Source of the DNA: Adiantum capillus-veneris
Taxonomy: Eukaryota > Streptophyta > Polypodiopsida > Polypodiales > Pteridaceae
DNA: 64,000 nt
Assembly: GCA_014529385.2 (NCBI GenBank)
Contig: CM043960.1
Span: 71,337,410 to 71,401,409 of the forward strand
Reading direction: 5' to 3'
The notes beneath the pieces were generated by a model. It was not told the DNA's origin, did not search any database, and saw only the letters and a program-made list of their open reading frames with translations. A program made the translations under genes and the position numbers. Of the stretch, positions 47,401 to 60,507 are shown one piece after another. Within the stretch, counting starts at the first letter, position 1; each line of letters starts with the position of its first letter.

Positions 47401-50400
47401 GAACTAAACCAAGAACCGCCTTCAGACTTTACCTTTCTTCGTATCATTATGTGCCAAAATCTGTTCAGGAACAAGGATCTCCTTGTTTTCTTCCATTGCG
47501 GGTTGCTCATCAGGCTCCCCATCATCAGGCACATCACCCTTAACAGGGTTCAAGAGACTCACATGCAATGCATTATGAATCCTCCAAGTATCTGGCAGTT
47601 CCAATCGGAAGGAGATATCATTCATCTTTTCCTTAATCTGGAAAGGTCCGTAGTATCACATACTAAGCTTTGGAAAAAGCCTCTCCTTTCCCTTTTTCTT
47701 TCTTAGGCGTGCCTTCTCAAAAGTAAGAGCACCCAATCATCCTCCTTCAGTTTCAAGTCGCGACGATGGCGATCCGTTGCCTTTTTCTGTCGTTCTTGAG
47801 ACTCCTGCAAAGTCTCATGAACCTTGACAAAAGCCGTATCCAAATCTCGCGAATATTCATCCGCTTCAAATTTCTAATCTTTCGTGCTCAGGAAGGATGG
47901 AACCTTCGCAGCACTTTCAACAATCTCACATGGCGTCTTCCCCGTCGAAGAGTGTATCGTGTTACTGTAGGCAAATTCCACCAAAGATAGGTTCTTTTCC
48001 CATTGAGTCTTTTGATCCGAGATACAAGACTTCAATAAATCTAAAATCACTGAATTGGCAATCTCAAATTGCCCGTCAATCTGCAAGTGGAACGATGACG
48101 AGAACTGCAACTGCGTGCCAATGTTCTCCCAAATTGCCTTCCAAAACAAACTCATAAATCTGGGGTCTCTGTCGGAGATAATCGTATCAGACGTGCCATG
48201 TAATCGGAAAATCATCGCGATCATTCTGTGTTCTCGGGAGATCAAAAAATGAAATCCATTTCAATATTTTCCCAGGGGCGGGTGGGTATGGGTAAAGGCT
48301 GTAACAATCCCTGTGCTTTATGCCTGTCAAACTTGACCTTCTGGCATACCAAGCAACTGCGCACAAACTCTTCCGCATCCTTCTTGAGTCTCCGCCAAAA
48401 GATATATCTCTCTACCCCTTTCATGGTGGTAGCAATGCCGCGGTGACCCGTAAAAGGTGGACAGTGGCAATCAGTCATAACCCTCAACGGCTGTGTAACG
48501 CACAACATAGTCTTTTTCATCAAGTAGCCTTCCCGAAGGGAGTATCCAGCTACTGTCTCCCCATCCCGTATCCGTGTGAAAATATCTGCAAAATCTGTAT
48601 CTGTGGCACACTGATCGACCATATCCTCGAAGCTCCTATGATGTATCGCGGAAATAGCCAGAACCAACGGTTTCCGAGACAAAGCATCTGCCACCACATG
48701 CTTCTGTCCCTGCACATGGACAATCTCGAAGTGGAACGGTGACAAGATGTTCACCCACCGCATCTGCTTTTCCGAAAGCTGCTTTTGTGACAAGAAGTAG
48801 CGCAAACTCTGATGGTTTGTAAAGACAATGAAATCCGCTCCGAGTAGGTAATGCCGCCACTAAGAAAGAGCATGGATAACCGCCAAAAGCTCTTTCTCAT
48901 AGATCTGTGCTATCATCTCCGGCCTAGAGAACAAACGGCTCTCGTAAGCTATGACATGGCCTTCTTGCATCAAGACCGCACCCAGACTACGACCACAAGC
49001 ATCACAATATACTTCAAATGACTTCTGCAAGTCCGGCAAAGTCAAAATAGGTCCCGTAGTCAATTTCTCTTTCAATGTCCGAAAGGCAGTTACCTCTGTG
49101 GGTCCCCACGAAAAAGGTACTCCTTTCTGTGTCAAGGTATGCACAGGAGAAGCAACCTCTGCAAACTTTCGTATGAACCGCCTATAGTACGAACAGAGTC
49201 CCAAGAAGCTTCTAACTTCATGGACATTCCTCAAATCGGGCCAATCACAGATAGTCTCTATCTTGGCCGGGTCCATTTGCACTCCTGCTGTTGACACAAT
49301 GTGTCCCAAAAAGTGTATCTCTGGTAGGAAAAATTCACTTTTCTTAGCATTAATCACTAATGTGTGATCTTGTAATGCCTGAAAGACATGAAGCAGATGA
49401 TCTCTGTGTTCTGCCTCATTCTTGGAGAAAACAATGATGTCGTCAAAGAAAGTGCCAACAAATAGCCTGTACTCTCGAAAAATCCTGTCCATTATCCGGT
49501 TAAATGTCGCAGGAGCATTGGTTAAGCCAAAAGGCATCACCAAAAACTCAAATAACCCAAGAGTCGTCCGAAAAGATGTCTTGTCGACATCTCCTGGCGC
49601 TATCCTGATCTGATGATATCCACTCTTCAAGTCAATCCTGCTAAAGCACGAGGATCCCTGTAACTTGTCGAGTATATCATCGATCCTAGGAATCATAAAT
49701 TTGTTCTTGATGGCGATTTCGTTGAGAGTGCTATAATCGATGCACATTCTCCAAGATCCGTCTTTCTTCAAAAACCAACAACACTGGAGAGCAATACGGT
49801 GAAGTACTGGGCTGGACAAGACCCTTTTCCAAGAGGTCTTTCACTGGGTTCATAATCTTTTCATTCTGTACTCGGCTCACACTATAAGGTGGCCGATTCG
49901 GTGGCGTGCTTCCAGGTATCAGATCAATGGTTTGATCTTCAGGCCCTCTGAAAAGCAATCGGCATGAGTGTGGAGAAAAATCTTGGCGTTCGTTTGATCA
50001 GGTCAAAACATATTCAACCTTTATCCATCGTTCAGTTCTCTCCCAAAAGAATAAGTAAGAAACTGAAGTTCATCAAGTATTCTCTAAGCCCTTCATTTAT
50101 CAAAGTCGCTTTCTCGGCCTGGTAGTCAACCACGGCATAGTTCTTGTGGTACCAAGGGATCTTGAGTAGAACGTCACTCGCGTGCCCTGAACACCCCTGT
50201 CATTGCAAACAAAGTTTGCCAATGCTCGGTGTAATGGCAACATCCCATTCGTGTGCCAGTCGAACTACCACCGCCTGTGGCGTCAGTCTGTTGGGCTATT
50301 TCCAAATCGAGCCGCCAATTCCACGTGAAAAGAAGTTGGCCTTGGCTCCTTCAAAAGAGCTTCTTGATCCTTCACTTTGCCCCAAAAGCGGCAAAGTTTG

Positions 50401-51505
50401 TACTTCCATTCATTTAATTCGGTTCAGGTCCCACGCCATGTGGCACCAATTCTGCTTTTCTATCTGCCTTTTCTGCCACATTCCTTAGCTGCTCTCGAAC
50501 TCTCAGGCCCGTCGTTGTTCTTATCATTCTGTTCTTTCTGTGCCTTTTTAGGGCACTTCGCGGAGATATGTCTATGTTCCCCGCATCCAAAGCTCTTCCC
50601 CTCTCTGATGAAGAGAGCTCTCTCCTCAGGAGTAAGCTTGGGTCGTGCATCATTTTTCTCTTGGTTGCTCTTTTTTCTTTCTACTTTCATTCCCAGAAGT
50701 CTGTTCGGCTCGTTGTGTCATGGTCTCATCTGTGGGGTAGGTCAGACTGCCAGAGTGAATGGCAAAGCCCCCCTTCGCATGACTCATCAACTCCTGAATA
50801 GAAGCTGACTTCTGTTCCAAGCAATGATCTCGGATCTCTGTAGGTAGACCCAAGGTAAACCGTTCAATCTGTTCTCTGAACAAGATCTTCTTGAATGAAG
50901 AGGCGGGTAGAAAGAGCTCCATAATCTTTCACAGTATGTATTTACTGTATCGCTCTTGGTCATCTGAAGATGGTTCCAAGTAGCTCGTATATCTCGTTCA
51001 AACTCTTGCATCAACCAAGAAGAAATAAAAAGCCTCTTAAATTTCAGCCATGTAACTGGCGCAGTCTTGTTTAAAAGAAGCGTGGACCACCAAGTACGAG
51101 CATTCCCCTTAAAGTAAGAGGCAGCTCTCCGAATCTTGGAGTGCTTTGAATAACGTCCTCCCGCGAAAGCAATGTCAAACTGCTGTATAAAAGACAAAGC
51201 CTTCGAAGCATCTGAGTATCTTGAAACTTGATCGAGTGGCCACCTTCCTTAAACTCTCGGACTTTCTTGCTTTTATCTTCGAGAAAGTCATACTGGTTGG
51301 CTTTGTAAAAATTCTTCTTGTTCGCATAAAACTTTCCGTCATCGGAATCTGAGCTGTCTGTAGACGAGTCCTCGGTAGAACTGTCAGTCTCTGGGCGAGA
51401 TGTAGCCTTCTTTGCCTTTTTCTTGCCTTTCCGAAGCTTTGTTTCTTGCTTCGCTTTTTTACCTTTTCTGTCTTCTTCGCTCGAATCTAAAGAGCTAGAA
51501 GAACT

Positions 51506-51537
<32 letters not shown>

Positions 51538-54500
51538 AAGAACTGGGTACTCCTTCAAATCGAACACGCTTCTTTTGTTTCTTTGCCTTGTCAAAAGTCG
51601 ACTGACAACCCAAATAACCCTGGAAAGTTAGTGCTTTTCTTCTGCTTTTTGCCGTACTTTTTGACTTTCTTTTGCGCGTCAAAAAGCTGAGCAATCCGTG
51701 CATCAACCACGTTCTCCAGTTCCTTCTCCGTATATTTTCTTGGAGGCAGAAGGTTTCTTGAGAGCGGGTTTCGGGAGTGGTGTTGTGGTTCTCTGCCACT
51801 CCATCTGTACCTCTTCCAAAGAGGTCTAGTTCATATATTTTGCCATCTTCGGGTCCTTGGTAAAATTGAGCATCATCTTTGTTGCATCGCCGATCAACTG
51901 GCGACGCTCCATCTCTCGCCGCTCCGCCTGAGTAGGCCAAGGCGGGCCATACTCTCTGTCTGAATCTTCATTGTGATCCCAGCCCGCATCTCCAGATGCA
52001 GAGGGAGGCGACTGATCATTGCCTGAAGCCATAGGTGCCGTGGAAAAAAATTTTCGGAGATCGAATTTCCCGTAGAAGAGAAATCGGCCGTGCTCTGATA
52101 CCACTGTAACAGACTTGGACACTCCAAGTCAAGAATCAATCGCGATAGCACCGAATAACCACTTCAAAACAATTCACAGATCACAATAGATTTGCACTGG
52201 CTTGGCGGAGTTCCGTGCCTAGAGATATTGGCCCCAAACACTGGCGCCCCTTTCGGTATTTCTTTTTATATTAATCAATCATCAAAGTACAAGAGAGCGG
52301 TTAGGGTTTCACTCTCAAACTCTGCGTCCAGATGCTTTGAGAAGTGAGGCCCTCACCACTAATTTAAAGGTTACAAGGGATGCCCAAAAGCAGAGCCCCA
52401 AAAACTTGAAAGCAAAAGCAGATTCTCTCTCTCTCTCAATGAGAGTCAGTAAAAAGCAAGTTCTCTTTTTCTTTCTCCCAAATCAAAGCGAAAAGTTGAG
52501 ATTTGCGTCGCTCAAAATTTCCCATTTATTTTATTTATTTATTTATTTTTAATACTCCGTCTCCGCGATTTTCAAAAATTAGGGTTTTTGGCAGAAATTA
52601 GGGTTTATAGGAATTTTAGGGTTTTTGACAAAAATTAGGGTTTCTGCTGTCCGCCACGTCATCACTTTGTGACAATGGAAGTTGAAGCTTTAGAGGGGGG
52701 TCCGATAACGATACCTTGGGGACCCATTGGTATGTATCCTTGGTCAGATCACGAGGAGCCTTTGATGTAGCGTTTTCTATCGTAGCCATGAAAGTTGAAG
52801 CTTTAGAGGGTTGTGCTACTGGCAAGGATGTTGTGACTTTTTGGATTGGCAATATTTTGTTGTTTTTTGTGTTATGAAGAGGTGAGATTTCAGGTGTTAC
52901 TCTTTGAGCCGTAAGGCCATGAGTTGGTTTTTGTGTCGTGATACTCCCGATCTCCCAATCGATATTACATTTGACTGCTGTAAGGTGTAGCGGAAGTGAA
53001 TGTTGAACTTTGCTCAAGATGAGTGCTCCGAACGTGCTCAAGGGTTCCTTTTACTTACGGAAGGAAGAGCCTTCCGTTCTTTTAGTGAGAAATCTCATCT
53101 GTGGAAATCTCATTTTTGGACACTATATGTCCTAAAATGACTCCATGTTTAACCCAAAATTAACATTTAAAAGGGTTTAAGGAGATGTGATACAATCTGC
53201 ACTTTTTAAACACTTTTCGTAAACATGATAGATGTGCTTTCCAAGAAGAATAAACACAAAGGTCATCTAAGAAAGCTTCACAAAACTTGCAAAACTCCCT
53301 CAAATATTTTCTAAAAGCAGTGTTTATTAATCTTTGAAAGGTAGCAGGGGCATTGGATAAGCCAAAAGCCATAACACGAAATGCGAACACTCCAAATTCG
53401 GTTATAAAATCCGTTTTAGCTTGGTCCTCTAGTGCAATTGTGATTTGATTGTATCCCGAGTACCCATCTAAAAAGCTATAAGCTTCCTTTTCTGCAACTC
53501 TTTCAAGCACATGTTCTGAATATGACAGGGGGTAATGGTCCCTCCTAGTGGCGGCATTGACCTTCTTGAGATCCATGTATACTTTGAGTTTCCCATTCTT
53601 CTTTGGCACAATCACTAACGGAGAAACCCATTCTGAGTGCTCAACAGGGTATATGAATCCGCATTTCACAAGCTTTTCAATCTCATCTTGAATGATCTTT
53701 GCATATTTAGGATTCATTGGGTAGGGTCGTTGCTGAACTGGTTTAGCCATGCTATTCATGGGGATTGTGTTTTGCACCACGGAAGGTGGAACACCTTTCA
53801 TATCATGATATGTCCAAGCAAATATATCCCTGAATTCCTTGAGAAGTTCTTTAAGTACACACTCCCCAGTCTCTGTCAGATCTTGGGCAATGAAAACAGA
53901 TTTGGACTCTTCTCCTGGGTCTGCTAACTCTATTTACTTAACTATCGCTGTACCGTCATAAACTCTATTGTTTGCATCGATAGGTTTTCTTTGAGCCTTT
54001 GTATACACAACCTTACATTCCTCTGTGGTGTAGGATTTGAAATGTTCAGGTGCAGGGTATAAGTCTGTGGGGTCCTGTTCTGTGGACTGTGATTTCACTT
54101 CCGATTCCTTTTGTTGTTGAGCTAACTTTCGATTTTGTCGTCTCCTTACGGTACGGCTCAACTTTGGCTTCTTTGTAGCCTCTAGCTGTGCGATGTCAAT
54201 GGGTTGTGGACTACACCACATAACGCTTTGAAGGTATTCACCCCGGTTATCTACCAACTTCTGATGAGCATCACATGTCCCTATATAATTAAGCCATTCT
54301 GTTGTAGATTTCTTTTCATTTATTTTAACACGCATATTTGCTCGATATCGTCGCCTCTTATATCTCTTACTCTTCTTGTCTAATTTTCGATTACGACCGA
54401 TCTCTAGTGAAGAGTCACTAGATGAATCCCTACTTGTGTCTTCCGCTCCCTTGGATAGATTGTCATTTAGGGTACCACTGGGCCCTGAATGGTTTGTCCC

Positions 54501-56051
54501 TACATTTGCACTAAGATTCAACTCAGATTCTTCGTCCTCAGAGTCAATCTCAGTTGATGATTCTGACCCCAAATCGTTTGGGGCTATAGTCTTGTGAGAC
54601 GCTACTGGTTCCAATGCCAGTCAAACCTTCATCTTGTAGGTCATCAGAAGCTACATGCATTGCTTCTAGCATGTTTAAGGGTACGAGTGGTGGCGTTTCA
54701 TCCCCCTCAGGTGTTACCCAGGTCGTCACCTTGTTTCCCCAAGTGTCTATGGTTGGTGCTAAGTGGACCCAATCCACATTGTCCGACTCCGTCATCCCAG
54801 GTAGTACATCCATATAAGGAGAATCTTCCCCAAGATTAGTGTCCACTTTACATGTGTAACAATACTGCAATGGGGCCGAGTGAACTGTGGTGTCAGATCT
54901 ATGATCAATTATAAACCTGTTTCCTAGAGGATGTGCTCGACCAGTTACAATATCCACTCGAATGACCTAACCTTGGAACTGCAAGTAGACATGGTTTTTA
55001 GACCATTCATGCACCAGTTTTGCTTCCCTCATGAAAAGACGTCCTAAGATCATCTCAGATGCCATAGTGTGCTTGGAGAAATCCATAACAATGAAGGTAT
55101 TTCTTATTTTATGTCCAAAGACCTTGATCTTGAGATCTTCTAGCATTCCAATAGGTTTCACAATAGACCCATTGGCCATCTTTACTACTGTGGTTTTTGT
55201 CCCAAGGTGAGGTCTTCCCATAGTTTCCCAGCAATTTTTAGTTACAATGCTAACCCCAACGCCACTATCAAGGATTCCCTTCACAGCACACGACCAGATT
55301 AATCTAGCAAGCTCAAGAGAGCAAGGGTGTGTGACTCACCGCCCTACGCTCGCCTTCGTGGAGGATTCCTCGCCGCGAAGAAGAGGGAGCTACCGCCGTG
55401 CTGCGCTCAATCGCCTTGCCGCCGTCGTGCCGTCGCAATGTTCGATCACACACTCTCTCTCTCTCTCTCACGCATATACACACACACACACAAGGAGATG
55501 AAGATGGAGCAAGAGCACTCTTCAATTGCACAAATGAGAGAGTGAGTGATTTTTAGGTTTAGATGACTTTTATATGAGCTAGCCCATTCACACTTGGACG
55601 CTGATGCTTAGCCAACTAAGCCTTGAATGTTCCAATTAGAGTGCGCCTCTCATCGGCGATCACTCTTACCCTTTTCCTATTGGACCAACGAGCCCGGCCT
55701 ATGACTACTAGAAGTGGACGCCGGTGGTTAACATGATCGAGCCTGGCCCATGACTACTAGAAGTGGACGCCGGTAGTTAACAATCATGTTCACCACGGGT
55801 GTCCACTTCTAGTAGTCATGGGCCAGGCTCGTTGGTCCAATAGGAAAAGGGTAAGAGTGATCGCCGATGAGAGGTGCACTCTAACTCGAACATTCAAGGG
55901 TTAGTTGGCTAAGCATGGGCACCCAAGTGTGAATGGAAGAGCTCATATAAAAGTCACCTAAACCTAAAACTCACTCATTCTCTCATTTGTGCAATTGAAG
56001 AGTGCTCTTGCTCCATCTGCATCTTCTTCTTCATCTCCTTGTGTGTGTGTG

Positions 56052-56126
<75 letters not shown>

Positions 56127-57069
56127 ATTGCGACGACACGGTGGCGGCGAGGCGATTGAGCACGGCATGGCGGTAGCTCCCTCTTCTTCGCGGCGAGGAA
56201 TCCTCCACGAAGGCGAGCGTAGGGTGGTGAGTGACACACCCTTGCTCTCTTGAGTGCAAATGTAGGAAAGGTAGAGAAAGAAGGTGTGTGGCTGTTGAGA
56301 AGGATTTGTGAACTTTGTTTTTGCTGTAGTGTACTGTTTTCTGTTAATAAGGTGTTAGATTTTTTTGCTCCAATGTAGTGTTTTCTGTTGATAAGGTGTT
56401 AGATTTAAAGTATTAGATCTATAATGTTAGATCTTAGATCTATAATGTTAGATCTGTAAGGTGCAATAAGTAGATCTGTTCGTTAATTAGTTGTTGTAGT
56501 ACTGTGTTAAACAGTGTGTAACAGTAGCTCCGTTAGTTGCAAGTAGATAGGTTAGGTGTGTGCGTGCGCGTGTGTGGCGCGATCGCGGCGACCTTATCCT
56601 CCAAAAATAAAAAATAGAAATAAATAAAAATTTAATTTTTTTAATAAGAAATTTATTTAAAAAGAAGGACCGGGATCGAGAACATTCCTTAAGCCCAAGC
56701 CAAAGTCCAAGCCTAGGCTCAGGCCTCAGTCACCCTTTGGACTTACTTATTTTAGCCTCACGTCTACGTAAAAATTGACCATTTTGAGGACCATTGAAGC
56801 TTTGGGTAACAGAACGCAGTGCAAAAAATGTGCGTATCTGTCGCACGTGTCAAAGCAAGGGACTTGCCGTACACTGTGTGCGAGCCACAAATGGTTGCAA
56901 GCACACAACTAGATTAATCTAGCAAGCTCAAGAGAGCAAGGGTGTGTCATTCACCGCCTTATGCTCGCCTTCGTGGAGGATTCCTCTCCGCGAAGAAGAG
57001 GGAGCTACCGTCGTGCCGCGCTCAACCGCCTCGCCGTCGTCGTGCTATCGCAATGCTCAATCACACACA

Positions 57070-57110
<41 letters not shown>

Positions 57111-60100
57111 AAGGAGATGATGAAGAAGATGGAGATGGAGAAAGAGCACTCTTCAATTGCACAAATGAGAGAATGAGTGTTTAGGTGACTTTTATATGAG
57201 CTCGCCCATTCACACTTGGGCGCCCATGCTTAGCCAACTAACCCTTGAATGTTACAGTTAGAGTGCGCCTCTCATCGGCGATCACTCTTACCCTTTTTTT
57301 ATTGGACCGACAAGCCCGGCCCACGACTACTAGAAGTGGACGCTGGTGGTTAACATGCCCCCTTCCTGATGTAAATTCCGGGTACGCGTGAGAAAGAAAA
57401 AGGGAAAGGAGATGCTTTTTCCAAAGCTCAGTATGCGATACTACGGATCTTTCCAGATCTCTGAAAAGATAAGTGATATCTCCTTCTGACTGAAGCTGCC
57501 CGAAACTTGGAGGATTCACAATGCTTTTCATGTGAGTCTCTTGAAGCCTTTTAAAGGTGATGTGTCCGAAGATGGGGAGCCTGATGGGCAACCTGAACTG
57601 GAAGAAAACGAGGAGATCCTTGTTCCAGAACAGATATTGGCACATAAGTACAGAAAGATTAAGGGTAAAGTGAGAAGGCGGTTCTTGGTTAAATTCAAGA
57701 ACTATCCTGCATTGATGATGGAGGAGGAGGACCTAGCAGATACTTCGCAGATTGTGAAACTTTACCTTGAAGCTTTTGGTTTAGCATAGTCTATTCCAAA
57801 TGGAATCTCGAATTCAGCTTGGCCAGATATGTGGTGCAATGGGTTTGCACAAGAGGAGAGTTACTCCGCTCCTTTGTCAACAGATGCCTCGATTTTTGAA
57901 TACTAGTCACTAATGTCTCTTTGAGCTTTAGGGATACTGAGAGTTGACAGTATTCTGCTGTATGACTTTATGAAATGAAATTCCGGATAATATGATATTG
58001 ATTTGTTCTTGACTTAATTAAGTGCAAGAACTGATAAACGAAATGACTGCAATATTTTGGTCTGAATGATCTCGATAGACATGGTTGCAATAGGGATTAG
58101 TCAATCGGACATCTATGAGGTCCTCAGTGGATCTAGATGCGATTGCTAATTGCATTGTCGATAAATCATGGTCTGAGATTCGAATGAATGTTGAATGTGA
58201 TTTGTCATGTGATGTCCTGTGATGTCGTGTGATGTGACTGTCGATTGGTACACGTGCTAGATGTGTGTTCCTAGTGCGTCGGTACTAACAGTCAGTGTCT
58301 GTTGAGACAGTTTGTGGCTTCTGTCCGTTTTGCAGGCGTAATCGAGGGCGATTACAATGTTTTCAAGAGGGGGTATGTCACAAATTGGCGACGTGGCTAC
58401 CCAGTGGCTACCTTGTACACATACATGGCTGCCCAACACACTCACATACACCCTCCCTTGGCCACAAATGCTGACGTGGCAGATCCACTGGAGCGATGAC
58501 GTGGCTGCACCGTATGACCAGGTCCACAAATTGCGGCGCAGATCACGGAGATCCGTATAGTGACGTGGCAGCTCCGCTGGAGTGATGATGTGGTTGCACC
58601 GTACGGACAGGTCCGTAAATTGCGGCGCAGATCACGGAGATCCGTACAGTGACGTGGCAGCTTTTGCGTGGCAGATTTTGGAGCTCTTTTTTGGCTATGC
58701 AAAATTGGCTTGCTTTATTTACGCAAGAGAATCAGAGAGAGAGAGAAAGAGTTCTTTTGCTTTATTTTTAAAAGCTTTTGATTTTGAAGCTTTTGGGCTC
58801 TGCTTATGGCATCCCTTGTAAACCTTTAAATAAGTGGGCAGGCCTCCCACTTCTGAGAGCATCTGGACGCAGAGTCTGAGAGTGAGAGCCTCCGACTCAC
58901 TTGTACTTTTGCAACAAATTAATACAAAAAGAAATACCGAAAGGGAAGCCGGTCTTTGGGGCCAATATCTCTAGGCACGGAACTCCGCCGGGCCAGTGTC
59001 GAATCAATTGTAAAATGTGGACTGTTTTGAAGTGAATTCTTGTGGTGTCGCGGTAGAATCTCGACTTGGAGTGTCCAAGTCTGTTACACTAGTGGGGAAG
59101 GTGGCAGTTTTTCTTACAATGCAAGAGGTAGAAATCAAAAGCGTGATGCGGGCAGCAAGACTCAAAATAGAAGTAAGAGCAAGACAAAGGATAAGGATGT
59201 CACTTGTTATCAATGTGGCAGAAAGGGTTACAAGAAACCCGATTGCAAGTGTTTTAAGGAAGAGCAGGAAAGGAAGAGGAAAACGCAAGAAAAGAAGAAG
59301 AAAGATGAGAAGAAAGGGGAAAAATCAGTAGGTGATTCCTCCAGGGATGCTGAGAATGCAAATGTATCCTCTAGTGTGGTCATTGAGGAGTTGTCAGACG
59401 TCGAGGAAATTTTGGTTGCGGCTTCATGCCTTTCAGATTTGGTGATAGCTAATGTAGAAGACATGCTTATCTCGAAGAAAGATGTCATTGATGCATTGCT
59501 TAGTGCTAATGATGACCTATCCCAGTCTTGGATAGTGGATTCTGGTGCTTCATTCCATGTGACTCCATCTTTGGAGTGTTTTGCTACATATGCTGCATGC
59601 AATTATGGCAAGGTGTACCTTGGTGATAATTTTTCTTGCAATATTGAGGGAATGGGTACTAGGTGTTTAGCTCTTAACAATGGTCAAGAGCTTGTGTTGA
59701 ATGATGTCAGGTTTGTACCAGGCATTAAGAAAAGTTTACTATCTGTTGGCTAGTTAGATGCACATGGTTATACGACCATTTTTGCTGGGGGTTCATGGAA
59801 GTTGCTTAAGGGCTCTATGCTTGCTACAAAAGGGTCTAAAAGAGGTACTTTGTACTATCTACGATGCAAAGCTTTGCCTGGCAAGTTTGTTGCTGTTGCT
59901 GAAGTTGCTTCACACAAGGAATTGTGGCATAAGAGACTTGGCCATACGAGCCAAAAGGGTATTGATGTGCTTTCCTCTCTAAAGAGGGTTGATGCAAAAG
60001 GCAAAAACTTGGCATGCCAACTCATACACCCGTGTTGGGTTGTGATAGCCAGAGTGCTGTCTACTTAGCTAAAAATGCCATGTTTCAAGCGCGTACCAAC

Positions 60101-60466
60101 ACATAGATGTGCGGTACCACTTCATACGTCAGGTATTGGAGGATGGTCTAGTCACCCTGACTAAGATCCATACAAAGGATAACCTTGCAGATGTTCTCAC
60201 CAAGAGTCTTTCTAGGGCTCAACATGAGCATTGCATATAGCTGGTGGGAGTTGGTTAACTTAAAGGCGTCATTTATGCCTTTAAGTGGGAGGTTGTTGGG
60301 TTAAAAGCCCTAAATGACCCCAGTGTTGTACTTTAATGTACATTTTATACTTTGTCCAGGTTCAATGTCGAGTTCACATTGAACCTGGACCAATTTTTAA
60401 AGTCACTTATAATAAAAGTGGAAAAACCCACAAACTCACTAATGTGAGGTTTCCTCAAATCGTACC

Positions 60467-60507
<41 letters not shown>

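Larger units (their letters stand above)
46144..52674 (-). mobile_element. Chromodomain Ty3/gypsy retrotransposon, complete but decayed
   Basis: 6.5 kb on the minus strand with two TG...CA LTRs, a perfect ATGGA duplication, an initiator-Met primer site (TGGTATCAGAGC, 52092-52103), and a polypurine tract (CAAGAGGGGGGTA) before the 3' LTR. In its own direction it runs Gag, zinc knuckle, protease, RT, RNase H, integrase, chromodomain, so it is a chromovirus-type gypsy. Every coding part has frameshifts or stops. It is a sister copy of the plus-strand element at 40836. Confidence 0.93.
55296..56252. repeat. Large inverted repeat of two LTR arms
   Basis: Arm A and arm B are reverse complements and meet near 55784. 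A 45-bp partial copy of the arm start at 55737-55782 makes the centre a nearly perfect hairpin (stem about 43 bp, loop ATCA). A single transcript across it would fold back for about 450 bp. Confidence 0.8.

Noticed and set aside
55247-57184. Similar short frames with KKRELPPC-type sequence on both strands at 55247-55545, 55964-56259 and 56942-57184
   Set aside because: They recur because the LTR arms are repeated and inverted. They lie in LTRs with TATA-like boxes and show no domain.
41446-58375. Copy 1 gypsy (40836-45597) and the chromodomain end (57381-59088) as one element split by an insertion
   Set aside because: About 190 residues of integrase are missing between them, no target duplication is visible at the edges, and the U3 parts of the two LTRs differ. 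Two different copies are more likely.
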